The notes beneath the pieces were generated by a model. That model searched no databases and was not told the DNA's origin. It saw only the letters and a list, made by a program, of their open reading frames with translations. The position numbers were made by a program, and so were the translations under genes. From DAOVFN01 sp964607835 (lineage in GTDB: Archaea > Aenigmatarchaeota > Aenigmatarchaeia > QMZP01): a DNA stretch of 31,527 bases. Below are positions 16,508 to 22,959 of this stretch, piece after piece; the first letter of the stretch is position 1; each line of letters starts with the position of its first letter. The stretch covers positions 1 through 31,527 of the forward strand of contig CAZSLL010000014.1 of the NCBI GenBank assembly GCA_964607835.1. The letters are read 5' to 3'.

Positions 16508-16712
16508 CTTTCCACACCTCCAGCACCCTGTGCAGGGGAATACTGGTCTCCTCTCCCGGGCCCTGGTATACCAGCCAGCCCTTCCTGACCTCGGTCACAG
16601 AGCTTCCCTCCAGGGATTTCCTGTCACCGGGAGCTCCCCTGTGAAGGATTATGATTCTTGCCAAGGGCATCTCCCCCTGCCAGAACATCTTTCCCAGGAT
16701 CCGGTAGACCAT
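16464..16712 (-). CDS. DUF504 / UPF0248 family protein
   Basis: 82 residues from ATG 16712; a TTG 18 nt upstream is an alternative. The C-terminal signature IPLHRVLEVWKDGELIWQR closely follows the family pattern (IPFHRI..VY.DG.LIW.R). The middle strand pair (ARIIILHRGAPGDRKSL) also fits. Members are small archaeal proteins, sometimes fused to nucleotidyltransferase or RNA-binding domains, with a suspected role in RNA biology but no proven activity. It follows pyruvate kinase by 30 nt and overlaps the acyltransferase, suggesting one transcript. Confidence 0.75.
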   Translation of the reverse strand: MVYRILGKMFWQGEMPLARIIILHRGAPGDRKSLEGSSVTEVRKGWLVYQGPGEETSIPLHRVLEVWKDGELIWQRAGKAQT

Positions 16713-16742
16713 GTAAAGAATTCGGGGCAAGGAATTAAAGGC

Positions 16743-17771
16743 TCACCGGGCAAGGCATCCCTTGTTCTTCTCGGCCTTTCTGGCAATCCTGTCCATGTAT
16801 TCGATGGACTCTATGGGAAAGTCGCCCTCTGCTGTCTCCCCTGAGAGCATGACGTAGTCAGAGCCACAGGCCACTGCGGTGAACACGTCGTTGACCTCTG
16901 CCCTGGTGGGCCTGGGACTCTTCTTCATTGAGTTCAGCATCTCAGTGGCCGTGGCCACGGGCTTCCCTGCCCTCCTGCACTCACTGATTATCCTGTACTG
17001 GTGGACGGGGACCTCCTCGAGCGGAAGTATGACCCCGAGGTCACCCCTGGCAATCATGACCATGTCAGCCTCCTCTATTATGGACTCAAGGTTTTCCAGG
17101 GCCTCGGGGGTCTCTATCTTGGCGATGAGCTTTGCCCCGGAGCCCCTCTCCCTCAGGAATTCCCTTACATTCCTCAGGTCTTTGCCAGACCTCACGAATG
17201 ATATACCGAAGTACTCTGCTCCCTTCTCTATTCCGAATTCCATGTTGACCCAGTCCCTGTCAGACATGAGAGGAAGCTCAAAGCTCTTCCCCGGAATGTG
17301 CACCGTCCTCCTGGAGCCCAGCCTGGAGTCGTTGAGCGAGCGGCACATGATGTCCTGTCCCGACTTATGGGTGACCTCGAGCTGCACAGAGGCATCGTCA
17401 ATGTATATTGTTGAGCCCTGGTCCACCATGGCCACGAGTTCCGGGCAGGGCACGTGGACCTTGTCTCCGCCAGGGCAGTGCTCCACTGTTAGGGTGAGCT
17501 CCTGGCCCTTGCGTATCTCCAGGAACCCCACTGTGTCGAGGTCGCCTGTCCTCACTGATGGCCCGGTTATGTCAATGATTATGGGTATGCTCCTTCCCAT
17601 AGAGGCGGCCTCCTTCCTGACCCTGCCAATCATTTCAGAGTGCCACTCCCTGGAGTTGTGGGTGAGGTTGAGCCTGGCCACATCCATGCCAGACTTTATT
17701 GCTTCCCTGACGGTTTGTGTGTCAGAGATGGAGGGCCCTAGGCTTACAATGAGCTTGGTTTTCCTTTCCAT
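16743..17771 (-). CDS. pyk: pyruvate kinase lacking the C-terminal domain
   Basis: 342 residues against a usual 450-480. It transfers phosphate from phosphoenolpyruvate to ADP. The TIM-barrel and inserted B domain are present: ARLNLTHNS (substrate loop), DITGPSVRTG, GISFVRSGKDL, AKIETPEALEN, ARGDLGVILP (metal site), and ATEMLNSMKKSPRPTRAEVND with MLSGETAEG. The sequence stops shortly after IEYMDRIARKAE, so the regulatory C domain is missing. The stop codon is intact and a normally spaced downstream gene follows, so this looks like a natural short form rather than a frameshift. A TATA-like CCTTAAATTG lies about 30 nt upstream. Confidence 0.9.
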   Translation of the reverse strand: MERKTKLIVSLGPSISDTQTVREAIKSGMDVARLNLTHNSREWHSEMIGRVRKEAASMGRSIPIIIDITGPSVRTGDLDTVGFLEIRKGQELTLTVEHCPGGDKVHVPCPELVAMVDQGSTIYIDDASVQLEVTHKSGQDIMCRSLNDSRLGSRRTVHIPGKSFELPLMSDRDWVNMEFGIEKGAEYFGISFVRSGKDLRNVREFLRERGSGAKLIAKIETPEALENLESIIEEADMVMIARGDLGVILPLEEVPVHQYRIISECRRAGKPVATATEMLNSMKKSPRPTRAEVNDVFTAVACGSDYVMLSGETAEGDFPIESIEYMDRIARKAEKNKGCLAR

Positions 17772-17808
17772 GTGTGTTTAGTTATGGAGATGCAACAATT
17801 TAAGGCCT

Positions 17809-18414
17809 TCAGGGCCTGACTCCCAGTTTCTCGAGGTCATTCCTGAGCTGGTCCGGGCTCTTGTAAAGGATGGTGTGGATGCCTATCTTCCTTGCAGCAG
17901 GAAGGTTGTGGGGGTAGTTGTCTATGAACACAGCTTCCTCTGGCTTAAGCTTCATCCTCTTGAGGGTGTAGTGGTAGATTTCAGGTTCAGGCTTCCTCAT
18001 GTGCACTTTCCAGGAGAGTATGACCTCCTCGAAGTGCTTATAGAACGTGAACCTCTTGAAGCACTGCTCTGTGGTGACCTTGTCCACGTTGGAAAGGGCA
18101 AAGAGCATGTACTTCCCCTTTAGGCTCTTTGCTATGTCAATGGTCTCCTGGATGGGCTTGAGGGTGCACCTCCAGTCATCAGCCATCTTCTCCATGACCT
18201 CGGGCTTTATCCCGTGCTCTTTCTCAACCTTCTCCTTGAGCTTCTTCTCTGTTATGAGCCCCTTCTCGAAGAGCTCCCACTCGCCCCCGAGAATGAGCAT
18301 GGAGTATAGCTGCTCCTTGCTGAAGCCCGTGGAATTGACGAAATGCTCAAGGAAAGATTTTATCTTAACGTCCACGAGCACGCCACCGATATCGAATATG
18401 ACGCCCTTAATCAA
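17809..18414 (-). CDS. HAD-superfamily hydrolase
   Basis: 201 residues. Motif I is FDIGGVLVD, where the usual second Asp is Gly, as is common in one HAD-IA subgroup. Motif II is ALSNVD, motif III is the Lys in RKPEPEIY, and motif IV is FIDNYP. A helical cap domain lies at residues 15-85. Such enzymes are phosphatases of small molecules; the substrate is not predictable. The start is a TTG at 18414 preceded by GGTGTT, the only candidate placed correctly before motif I. It is divergent from the beta-propeller gene. Confidence 0.82.
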   Translation of the reverse strand: MIKGVIFDIGGVLVDVKIKSFLEHFVNSTGFSKEQLYSMLILGGEWELFEKGLITEKKLKEKVEKEHGIKPEVMEKMADDWRCTLKPIQETIDIAKSLKGKYMLFALSNVDKVTTEQCFKRFTFYKHFEEVILSWKVHMRKPEPEIYHYTLKRMKLKPEEAVFIDNYPHNLPAARKIGIHTILYKSPDQLRNDLEKLGVRP

Positions 18415-18527
18415 GAGAACACCTTCTAAAGATTTGTGCCCAGACTCTTATAAGCTTGAATGGATATGCCCAGCCCGTTTTTTTTGTTTTTATTTTTTCC
18501 AGCAAATAGAATACATAGTGACTGATT
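18415..18527. promoter_or_regulatory. AT-rich divergent intergenic region
   Basis: The 113-bp gap between the HAD and beta-propeller genes holds CTTATAAGC near 18449 and a T-rich run (18480-18499). The T-rich run precedes the beta-propeller start by about 30-45 nt. Neither core promoter is certain. Confidence 0.3.
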
Positions 18528-19832
18528 ATGGATTACTCTGATAACTGGGGAATTGATTCAAGGGCTCTTATGAATGCTGACAGCATCACCATTGACAGGA
18601 CCGTGCTCAAGGAGGTTGACATAGTTGCGCAGTGGAGCGAAATCAAGCATTCTGGAAAAGATGTTTTCTGGGGCATAAGGAAGGGCGGAAGCATAGAATA
18701 CACCCCTGTAATCGAAGGGGACAGGTTATACTTCGGCTCCTGTGACCAGAATTTCTATTGCATTGACAAGGGAACCGGTAAAGAGGTTTGGAGGTTCCTT
18801 ACAGACGGCCCGATAGCAGGAGATAGAGCAGCAATTCGTGACGGAATAATATGCTTCGGCTGCTTTGACGGGAACATGTACGCACTGTCAGCAGAGACAG
18901 GAAAGGAGGTGTGGAGGTTCAGGACAGACAGCAAGCTGTTCAGTCAGGTGACATACAAAGGTGTCCTGTACTTCGGTTCAAAGGACGGCGTGTTCTATGC
19001 TCTGGACCACATGACAGGAAAGGAGCTCTGGAGGTTCAGGGCGGGAGGAGCATTGATGGAGCCTGTGGTGTTCAATGATGTAATATACTGCGGCTCATGG
19101 GATCATCACATGTATGCGCTGGACCTTAAAGGAAGGCTTGCGTGGAAGTTCCTGACAAGCGGGAAAATCAACTGGGGCGTGGCTGCTGATAAGGACGGGT
19201 TGTATTTCGGGAGTTCTGACCAGAACTTCTATGCGGTATCTCACCAGGGAAAGGTCATGTGGAAATACCCTACCAATGGTGCCGTGGTATCACTCCCATT
19301 TGTCAGAGACGGGGTGGTATATTTCGGGTGCTACGACCATCACCTTTATGCATTGACCACGTCAGGAAGGCTTCTTTGGAGGTTCAGGACGAACAATCTA
19401 TTGTACGGTGCTCCGGTTGCGAACAGTAAGGGGGTTTATTTCGGTGCATGCGATAATAATTTCTATGCCCTGGGTCTGGATGGAAGGCTTATATGGAGCT
19501 TCGCACACGAGATGGAGGAATCATCAGGTCCACTGGTATCCGGAGACAGGGTATACTTTGGTGCATGGGATTGCAGGCTGAGGTGCCTTTCAGCTGAATC
19601 AGGACGGCTTGTCTGGGAGTTTAAGACAAGCATGGGACAGCCGTCTGACGTCGAAGAAGAGCCAGGCATGGAAGAGGTTTCATTCGAGGTCATAGCTGAA
19701 CAGGATGAGCCAGAGTCCACAGGACATGTCTACTCCAGCAATGCGCAGAACGAGTCAGGGGAATACTCAGCAGTCTCCCAGAGCTACCAGGTGGATACTG
19801 CATACAAGACCAGCAGGAAGTACGGAAAATAA
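18528..19832 (+). CDS. eight-bladed PQQ-like beta-propeller protein, apparently cytoplasmic
   Basis: 434 residues. Eight repeats of the form YFGS.D.NFYALD followed by GKEVWRF run from about residue 60 to 365, one per propeller blade (for example YFGSCDQNFYCID, CFGCFDGNMYALS, YCGSWDHHMYALD, YFGACDNNFYALG). The Trp docking residues of PQQ-type repeats are present in most blades. There is no signal peptide or membrane segment, unlike most PQQ dehydrogenases and BamB proteins. The last 70 residues are acidic and Ser-rich, probably disordered. No catalytic residues for a dehydrogenase are evident, so a binding scaffold is more likely. Arg codons are AGG, like its neighbours. Confidence 0.75.
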   Translation: MDYSDNWGIDSRALMNADSITIDRTVLKEVDIVAQWSEIKHSGKDVFWGIRKGGSIEYTPVIEGDRLYFGSCDQNFYCIDKGTGKEVWRFLTDGPIAGDRAAIRDGIICFGCFDGNMYALSAETGKEVWRFRTDSKLFSQVTYKGVLYFGSKDGVFYALDHMTGKELWRFRAGGALMEPVVFNDVIYCGSWDHHMYALDLKGRLAWKFLTSGKINWGVAADKDGLYFGSSDQNFYAVSHQGKVMWKYPTNGAVVSLPFVRDGVVYFGCYDHHLYALTTSGRLLWRFRTNNLLYGAPVANSKGVYFGACDNNFYALGLDGRLIWSFAHEMEESSGPLVSGDRVYFGAWDCRLRCLSAESGRLVWEFKTSMGQPSDVEEEPGMEEVSFEVIAEQDEPESTGHVYSSNAQNESGEYSAVSQSYQVDTAYKTSRKYGK

Positions 19833-19895
19833 ATGATGATGGACCGGCCGGGATTTCCCAGGCCTTTGGAAGTTGCCCGAAGTTTCGGAGGGCAA

Positions 19896-19931
19896 CTCCT
19901 TTTGGCTTAAGCCTTTTCCTGAAAAAGGCTT
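19896..19931 (-). repeat. intron module B, copy in the T-loop intron of tRNA-Ala
   Basis: 36 nt: a hairpin AAGCCTTTT-TCAGG-AAAAGGCTT followed by a purine-rich linker ending AAAAGGAG. Together with the adjoining GGTTCAAAT of the T arm it is identical over 45 nt to the copy in tRNA-Ser(UGA), in opposite genomic orientation. A second hairpin (AGTTGCCC...GGGCAACT) follows. Confidence 0.85.
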
Positions 19932-19960
19932 ATTTGAACCCGGAGCCTCCGCCAATCAAG

Positions 19961-20022
19961 GAACCATCGCGGAAGCGTTCTTTCCGCAAACGCTTTTGCA
20001 CGTTTACATGGCAAAAGGGTTC
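19961..20022 (-). repeat. double-hairpin intron module A, copy in the anticodon intron of tRNA-Ala
   Basis: Starts GAACCC and ends GGTTC, which pair to close the element. Inside are a hairpin TTTTGC...GCAAAA with a TAAA loop and a second hairpin AGCGTT...AACGCT. The same module occurs in the T-loop introns of tRNA-Val, -Gly and -Ser(GCU). Confidence 0.85.
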
Positions 20023-20130
20023 TTGCCAAGGCGACGATCTCTACCGCACAGCCGCCGCATCGCGGCGGGAATGTACCGTTGATCTACCGGCCCATCACTC
20101 TGCTTATTGTAAAGCCTATTAAAAGGCTTA

Positions 20131-20358
20131 TGGGTCCGACCAGATTACCTGAACCATTGTTTCGCGGTAGCGTTCTTTCCGCAAACGCTTTTGCACGTTT
20201 ACAGGGCAAAAGGGCTCATTCGAACTGGTGATCTTCGCCTGTCAGAACCTGCGGAGATTACTGTTCAGATACCTCCACGGGTATGTAAGGGCGACGTCCT
20301 TTTCAGGCCTTTCCTTCCGGCAAGCCAGAAGGTGACTAACCAACTAGACCACGGACCC
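20131..20358 (-). tRNA. tRNA-Val(UAC) with three introns
   Basis: Acceptor GGGTCCG pairs with CGGACCC, discriminator A at 20131. Anticodon TAC is at 20285-20287 in the loop CTTACA. The inferred introns are D loop 20300-20336 (37 nt), anticodon loop 37/38 at 20241-20283 (43 nt) and T loop 20145-20218 (74 nt). The exons total 74 nt with D stem GTCT/GGAC, anticodon stem TCGCC/GGCGA and T stem ACCAG/CTGGT all paired. The T-loop intron contains the double-hairpin module. A TATA box TATTTAAATA at 20385-20394 lies at the expected distance. An inverted repeat AAGCCT...AGGCTT follows the 3' end. Confidence 0.92.
20151..20217 (-). repeat. double-hairpin intron module A, copy in the T-loop intron of tRNA-Val
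   Basis: Almost identical to the tRNA-Ala anticodon copy over its first 48 or so bases (one A/C change in the loop-side stem and GAG for GAA at the start). It has a few extra bases before the closing GGTTC. Confidence 0.85.
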
Positions 20359-20384
20359 TTGCTGATATTAGCTAAACCAGCTTG

Positions 20385-20394
20385 TATTTAAATA
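20385..20394 (-). promoter_or_regulatory. TATA box of tRNA-Val
   Basis: TATTTAAATA is centred about 30 nt before the first base of the tRNA (20358), the normal archaeal spacing. Confidence 0.6.
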
Positions 20395-20400
20395 AAGGGA

Positions 20401-20594
20401 TGCGCCGACCGGGATTTCCGTAACAACCGCAAAATGCGGTAGCGGTATTTCCGCGAACGCTTCTGGACGCTTGTGTGGCCAAAAGGGTTCACTCGAACCC
20501 GGGTTACTGGCTCTTTCCAGTGGAAGGCACCCAGTATCTGTGAATAGGCACCTCCATATGGGAAGCCAGTGTCCTGCCGCTAGACTACCGGCGC
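20401..20594 (-). tRNA. tRNA-Gly(CCC) with two introns
   Basis: Acceptor GCGCCGG pairs with TCGGCGC (one G-U), discriminator A at 20401. The D arm GTC-TAGCGGCAG-GAC is uninterrupted. Anticodon CCC is at 20560-20562. The anticodon-loop intron is 20513-20558 (46 nt) and the T-loop intron 20415-20491 (77 nt). The exons total 71 nt, with stems CTGGC/GCCAG and CCGGG/CCCGG. The T-loop intron carries a diverged copy of the double-hairpin module. A TATA-like ATATAAAAAGG lies only about 7 nt before the 5' end, which is too close to serve as its own promoter. Co-transcription from the upstream tRNA-Ser gene is possible. Confidence 0.9.
20424..20490 (-). repeat. double-hairpin intron module A, diverged copy in the T-loop intron of tRNA-Gly
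   Basis: Keeps GAACCCTTTTG, the AGAAGCGTTCGCGGAAA region and the ACCGCTACCGC end. The first hairpin loop is changed (CACACAAGCG in place of ATGTAAACG). The closing end reads GGTTG. Confidence 0.75.
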
Positions 20595-20721
20595 ACCTTT
20601 TTATATGTAGTTGTGTTTCCTTCTTGTTGCTTATCAGGTTTCAGAAGGCGAACGCTTCATCCTGCCAGCATCATATGGAGGAGGCAGGCAAGCGAAGCCT
20701 CTTGAAAGCTGATGTGCCTGA
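20595..20721 (-). other. spacer between tRNA-Ser(GCU) and tRNA-Gly
   Basis: 127 bp without a credible coding frame. On the minus strand it contains ATGATG, GGATGAA and two CTGA words arranged loosely like C/D-box guide RNA boxes, but the order and pairing are not convincing. A TATA-like element abuts the tRNA-Gly gene. Confidence 0.3.
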
Positions 20722-20919
20722 CGCCAGGAGGGGGATATCCAGAACCTCCGCTTGTTAATGTAATTGCGGCAGCGGTTTTTCCGCGAACGCTTTTGCACGT
20801 TTACATGGCAAAAGGGCTCATTCGAACCCCCGAGGGCGGATGCCCACTGGTTGTCTGCAGGGGCCTTCAGTAAGGCCTCAATAGCAAACCAGCGCCTTAA
20901 ACCACTCGGCCATCCCGGC
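20722..20919 (-). tRNA. tRNA-Ser(GCU) with two introns
   Basis: Acceptor GCCGGGA pairs with TCCTGGC (one G-U), discriminator G at 20722, as usual for serine. Anticodon GCT is at 20883-20885. The anticodon-loop intron is 20853-20881 (29 nt) and the T-loop intron 20736-20820 (85 nt). The exons total 84 nt, including a long variable arm (GGGC...GCCC) typical of serine tRNA. T stem is GGGGG/CCCCC with loop TTCGAAT. The T-loop intron carries the double-hairpin module. The TATA box CCTTTTAAAACC region at 20938-20949 is about 25 nt upstream. Confidence 0.92.
20742..20819 (-). repeat. double-hairpin intron module A, copy in the T-loop intron of tRNA-Ser(GCU)
   Basis: Matches the tRNA-Val copy through the first hairpin, then varies in the second (GCGG-AAAAA-CCGC). 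It carries about 15 extra bases before the closing GGTTC, which pairs with the initial GAGCC through G-U pairs. Confidence 0.8.
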
Positions 20920-20937
20920 ATCACTCGGCACACAAAG

Positions 20938-20949
20938 CCTTTTAAAACC
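20938..20949 (-). promoter_or_regulatory. TATA box of tRNA-Ser(GCU)
   Basis: On the minus strand GGTTTTAAAAGG lies 20-30 nt before the tRNA 5' end at 20919. It may also drive the downstream tRNA-Gly, which has no well-placed promoter. Confidence 0.55.
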
Positions 20950-21015
20950 TTGTTTTAAATGACTTTATATTCTGTATCCAACGGATTGAATCTTTATAAA
21001 AAGGGGTGGTTGCGA

Positions 21016-21324
21016 ATGGGAATCAAGATTGCCAGCGTATCTGACACGAGGTCAAAGGACGTCTTCACTGAGAAGGGCATGTACTGCGGAAAGGTGGAGG
21101 ATGTTGAGTGCGACCTGAAGAGGTTCAAGCTCAGGTCCCTGGTCATAAGGGCTGAGAAGGGCTCCTACATGTCAAAGATGCTGGGCAACAAGCGAGGTCT
21201 CATTATCCCATTCCCCATGGTCCAGGCCATAGGGGACGTGATAATAATCAGGCACATCTCAGCGCCTGCTATAGAGGAAGGCGCCCGCGGAGACTCTGAT
21301 GCCGCTGTGCCAGAGCCGGCATAG
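21016..21324 (+). CDS. PRC-barrel domain protein
   Basis: 102 residues from ATG 21016, which is preceded by GGGGTGG. A frame extends 19 codons upstream but the TATA-like TTTATAAAAAGG at 20992-21003 argues against it. The small beta-barrel is visible: VSDTRSKDVFTEKGMYCGKVEDVECD, then KFKL-type strand RFKLRSLVIRA and GLIIPFPMVQAIGDVIIIR, cited by position at residues 7-85. Archaeal single-domain PRC-barrel proteins have been tied to RNA processing and, in haloarchaea, to cell division (CdpB-type). No specific role is readable. The C-terminal 20 residues are acidic and flexible. Confidence 0.8.
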   Translation: MGIKIASVSDTRSKDVFTEKGMYCGKVEDVECDLKRFKLRSLVIRAEKGSYMSKMLGNKRGLIIPFPMVQAIGDVIIIRHISAPAIEEGARGDSDAAVPEPA

Positions 21325-22314
21325 TCACCTGCTCAGCACAACAGGCTTGCCAGAGACGAGTACATCGTCCTCGATTCTGCAGCCTCCAGTTCCTTTTACG
21401 TATATTCCCGGCTCCACCGTGAGGACCATGCCCTTCTCCAGAACATCCTTCTGAGAGGGCCGCTCGTGCACAGAGAGCCCCAGCCCGTGCCCGAAGCCGT
21501 GAAGGACTGTGTATCCCTTTGCCTTCATGAGCTCATCATACCTCTTCTGGATGTCAGAGAATTTTGTCCCTGGAACAGCCATGTCAATGAGCTCGGCCTG
21601 AATGAATGCGCAGTGCTCCATTATGGTTTTCTCCCTCTTTGTGGGGTTCAGGAAGAAAGTCCTGGTGAGGTCTGAGTTATAGCCGTTGTGACATGAGCCG
21701 AAATCCGCTATGACCAGTCCCCTCTTTATGGTGCTCATGCCAGGGAGGCTGTGAATAGAGGCAGAGCGCTTCCCTGCCAGGACCAGGGGGTCGAAGGCAG
21801 GGGTGTCGCCGGCGTCTCTGATTTCGCGCAGGATGTCAGAGGCGACCGAGAACTCTGTCCTTCCCCTGAGCTCAAGGGCGGAGAAAATCCTGAGGGTGTT
21901 CCTGCAGGCATGCCTTATCTGGCTTATCTCGTACTGGTCCTTGACCATCCTCAGGGACTTGAGCCTCTCTGAGAAGGTCTTCCATGTGCCTGTCCTGAGC
22001 CTGCTGAACATGAGCACGCTGAGGTTCTTCTCGTCATAGCCCACCCTGCCGGCCTTGCCAAGGGCATCCTTTACCTCTCTGAGGCTGTCCATTATCCTCA
22101 CCCCCGGGCCCTGAAGGTCTATATAGAGGGTGGAAACGAACAGGGTCGAGGACTCACCCGTGACCAGCAGGAATCCCATGTCGTCCCCGGATATTCGGTG
22201 GCCGGTGTAGTAGAATATGTCCTTTATGCTGTTTACCAGAGCGCAATCAAGGCCTTCCTCCTCCATGGCCTGCCTGAGCCTCGACAGCCTCGATTCCAGG
22301 TCAGGGGAGGGCAT
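21325..22314 (-). CDS. pepQ: M24-family metallopeptidase (Xaa-Pro dipeptidase/aminopeptidase)
   Basis: 329 residues from ATG 22314. It removes residues next to proline from peptides using a dinuclear metal centre. The N-terminal creatinase-like domain (DCALVNSIKDIFYYTG) precedes the pita-bread domain. All five metal ligands are seen: the two Asp in IADFGSCHNGYNSDLTR, His in GFGHGLGLSVHE, Glu in TVEPGIYV and Glu in CRIEDDVL. A frame runs to 22425 but that extension overlaps the divergent TsaC gene and its promoter. The gene converges on the PRC-barrel gene with no gap. Confidence 0.9.
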   Translation of the reverse strand: MPSPDLESRLSRLRQAMEEEGLDCALVNSIKDIFYYTGHRISGDDMGFLLVTGESSTLFVSTLYIDLQGPGVRIMDSLREVKDALGKAGRVGYDEKNLSVLMFSRLRTGTWKTFSERLKSLRMVKDQYEISQIRHACRNTLRIFSALELRGRTEFSVASDILREIRDAGDTPAFDPLVLAGKRSASIHSLPGMSTIKRGLVIADFGSCHNGYNSDLTRTFFLNPTKREKTIMEHCAFIQAELIDMAVPGTKFSDIQKRYDELMKAKGYTVLHGFGHGLGLSVHERPSQKDVLEKGMVLTVEPGIYVKGTGGCRIEDDVLVSGKPVVLSR

Positions 22315-22316
22315 GG

Positions 22317-22328
22317 TTAATATATAGC
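22317..22328. promoter_or_regulatory. TATA element between pepQ and tsaC
   Basis: TTAATATATAGC lies about 35 nt before the tsaC ATG at 22358, which also has the ribosome-binding site GGAGGAGG. On the other strand a TTTTATTTT near 22335-22345 could serve pepQ. Confidence 0.5.
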
Positions 22329-22357
22329 TCTCCCAAAATAAAAGAGCCGGAGGAGGC

Positions 22358-22921
22358 ATGAAGATAATACAGATGGGCGAGCTGGATAAGGGCTCAGGGA
22401 AGAGGGCCAGGGTAATCAGGTCCATAAGGACGGGAAAGGTCTTCCTCTACCCCACTGACACAATCTACGGTCTGGGGTGCGACGCCATGAACAGCGGTTC
22501 AGTGGAGAGAATAAGGCGCATCAAGGGAAGGACCACCCCCTTCTCTGTAATAGCCCCTTCCAGGGAGTGGATTCTTGAGAACCTAAGGGTCAGTAACCGG
22601 AAGGAGCTTGACAGGCTTCCCGGACCATATACGCTGATATTCGAGATGAGGAAGAGGGTTGTCTGCAGGGAGGTGGCAGGGAAGAATCTTGGCGTGAGGA
22701 TACCTGATCATGCCTTCACCGGGATAGTTCAGGAGGCAGGGGTGCCCTTCGTGACCACCTCTGCCAACGTTTCCGGGGAGACTCCTGCGTGGAACGTCAG
22801 GAGCATTCCAGCGCACGTTGAGAGGGAGGTGGACTGCGCTATCGATGACGGGATAAAGCGCGGCTCTGCGTCCAGGATAATCGACCTCTCGGGAAAGATG
22901 CCCAGAGTACTGAGGAAATAA
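22358..22921 (+). CDS. threonylcarbamoyl-AMP synthase (Sua5/YrdC/TsaC family)
   Basis: 187 residues, a single YrdC domain without the Sua5 C-terminal extension. It makes threonylcarbamoyl-AMP from threonine, bicarbonate and ATP, the first step of t6A at tRNA position 37. Motifs are YPTDTIYGLG, the basic RIRRIKGRTTPFSV loop, NLGVRIPDH, TTSANVSGE, and GSASRIIDLSG near the end, where GxPSTIVD is typical. The ATG follows GGAGGAGGC. It directly precedes the tRNA-Ser(UGA) gene. Confidence 0.92.
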   Translation: MKIIQMGELDKGSGKRARVIRSIRTGKVFLYPTDTIYGLGCDAMNSGSVERIRRIKGRTTPFSVIAPSREWILENLRVSNRKELDRLPGPYTLIFEMRKRVVCREVAGKNLGVRIPDHAFTGIVQEAGVPFVTTSANVSGETPAWNVRSIPAHVEREVDCAIDDGIKRGSASRIIDLSGKMPRVLRK

Positions 22922-22923
22922 AG

Positions 22924-22934
22924 CCTTTTTAAAT
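22924..22934 (+). promoter_or_regulatory. TATA box of tRNA-Ser(UGA)
   Basis: CCTTTTTAAAT lies 26-36 nt upstream of the tRNA 5' end at 22960 and begins 3 nt after the tsaC stop codon. Confidence 0.6.
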
Positions 22935-22959
22935 CACAGGGCGCCCATTATTCCTATCT

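Larger units (their letters stand above)
19840..20093 (-). tRNA. tRNA-Ala(GGC) with three introns
   Basis: Acceptor strands GGGCCGG and CCGGTCC pair fully and include the G3-U70 pair that marks alanine tRNA, with discriminator A at 19840. Anticodon GGC is at 20025-20027. Three insertions must be removed to restore a cloverleaf. The D-loop intron is about 20040-20073 (34 nt; boundaries ambiguous by a few bases because GGTA repeats). The anticodon intron after position 37 is 19955-20023 (69 nt). The T-loop intron is 19854-19932 (79 nt). The remaining exons total 72 nt. The anticodon intron carries the double-hairpin module shared with other tRNAs; the T-loop intron carries the second module. 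The TATA-like CCTTTTAATAGG is about 28 nt upstream. Splice sites are inferred from the mature fold. Confidence 0.9.

Noticed and set aside
20630..20710. C/D-box guide RNA between tRNA-Ser and tRNA-Gly
   Set aside because: ATGATG, GGATGA and CTGA words occur on the minus strand, but no complete C-D'-C'-D order with terminal pairing is seen.
19873..20758. Open frames across the tRNA cluster
   Set aside because: The sequence is fully explained by tRNA exons and structured introns; the translations have no protein-like character.
20151..20819. CRISPR-like array suggested by repeated motifs in the tRNA region
   Set aside because: The repeats differ in length, sit inside introns at irregular spacing and are self-complementary with tRNA exons between them, not spacers.
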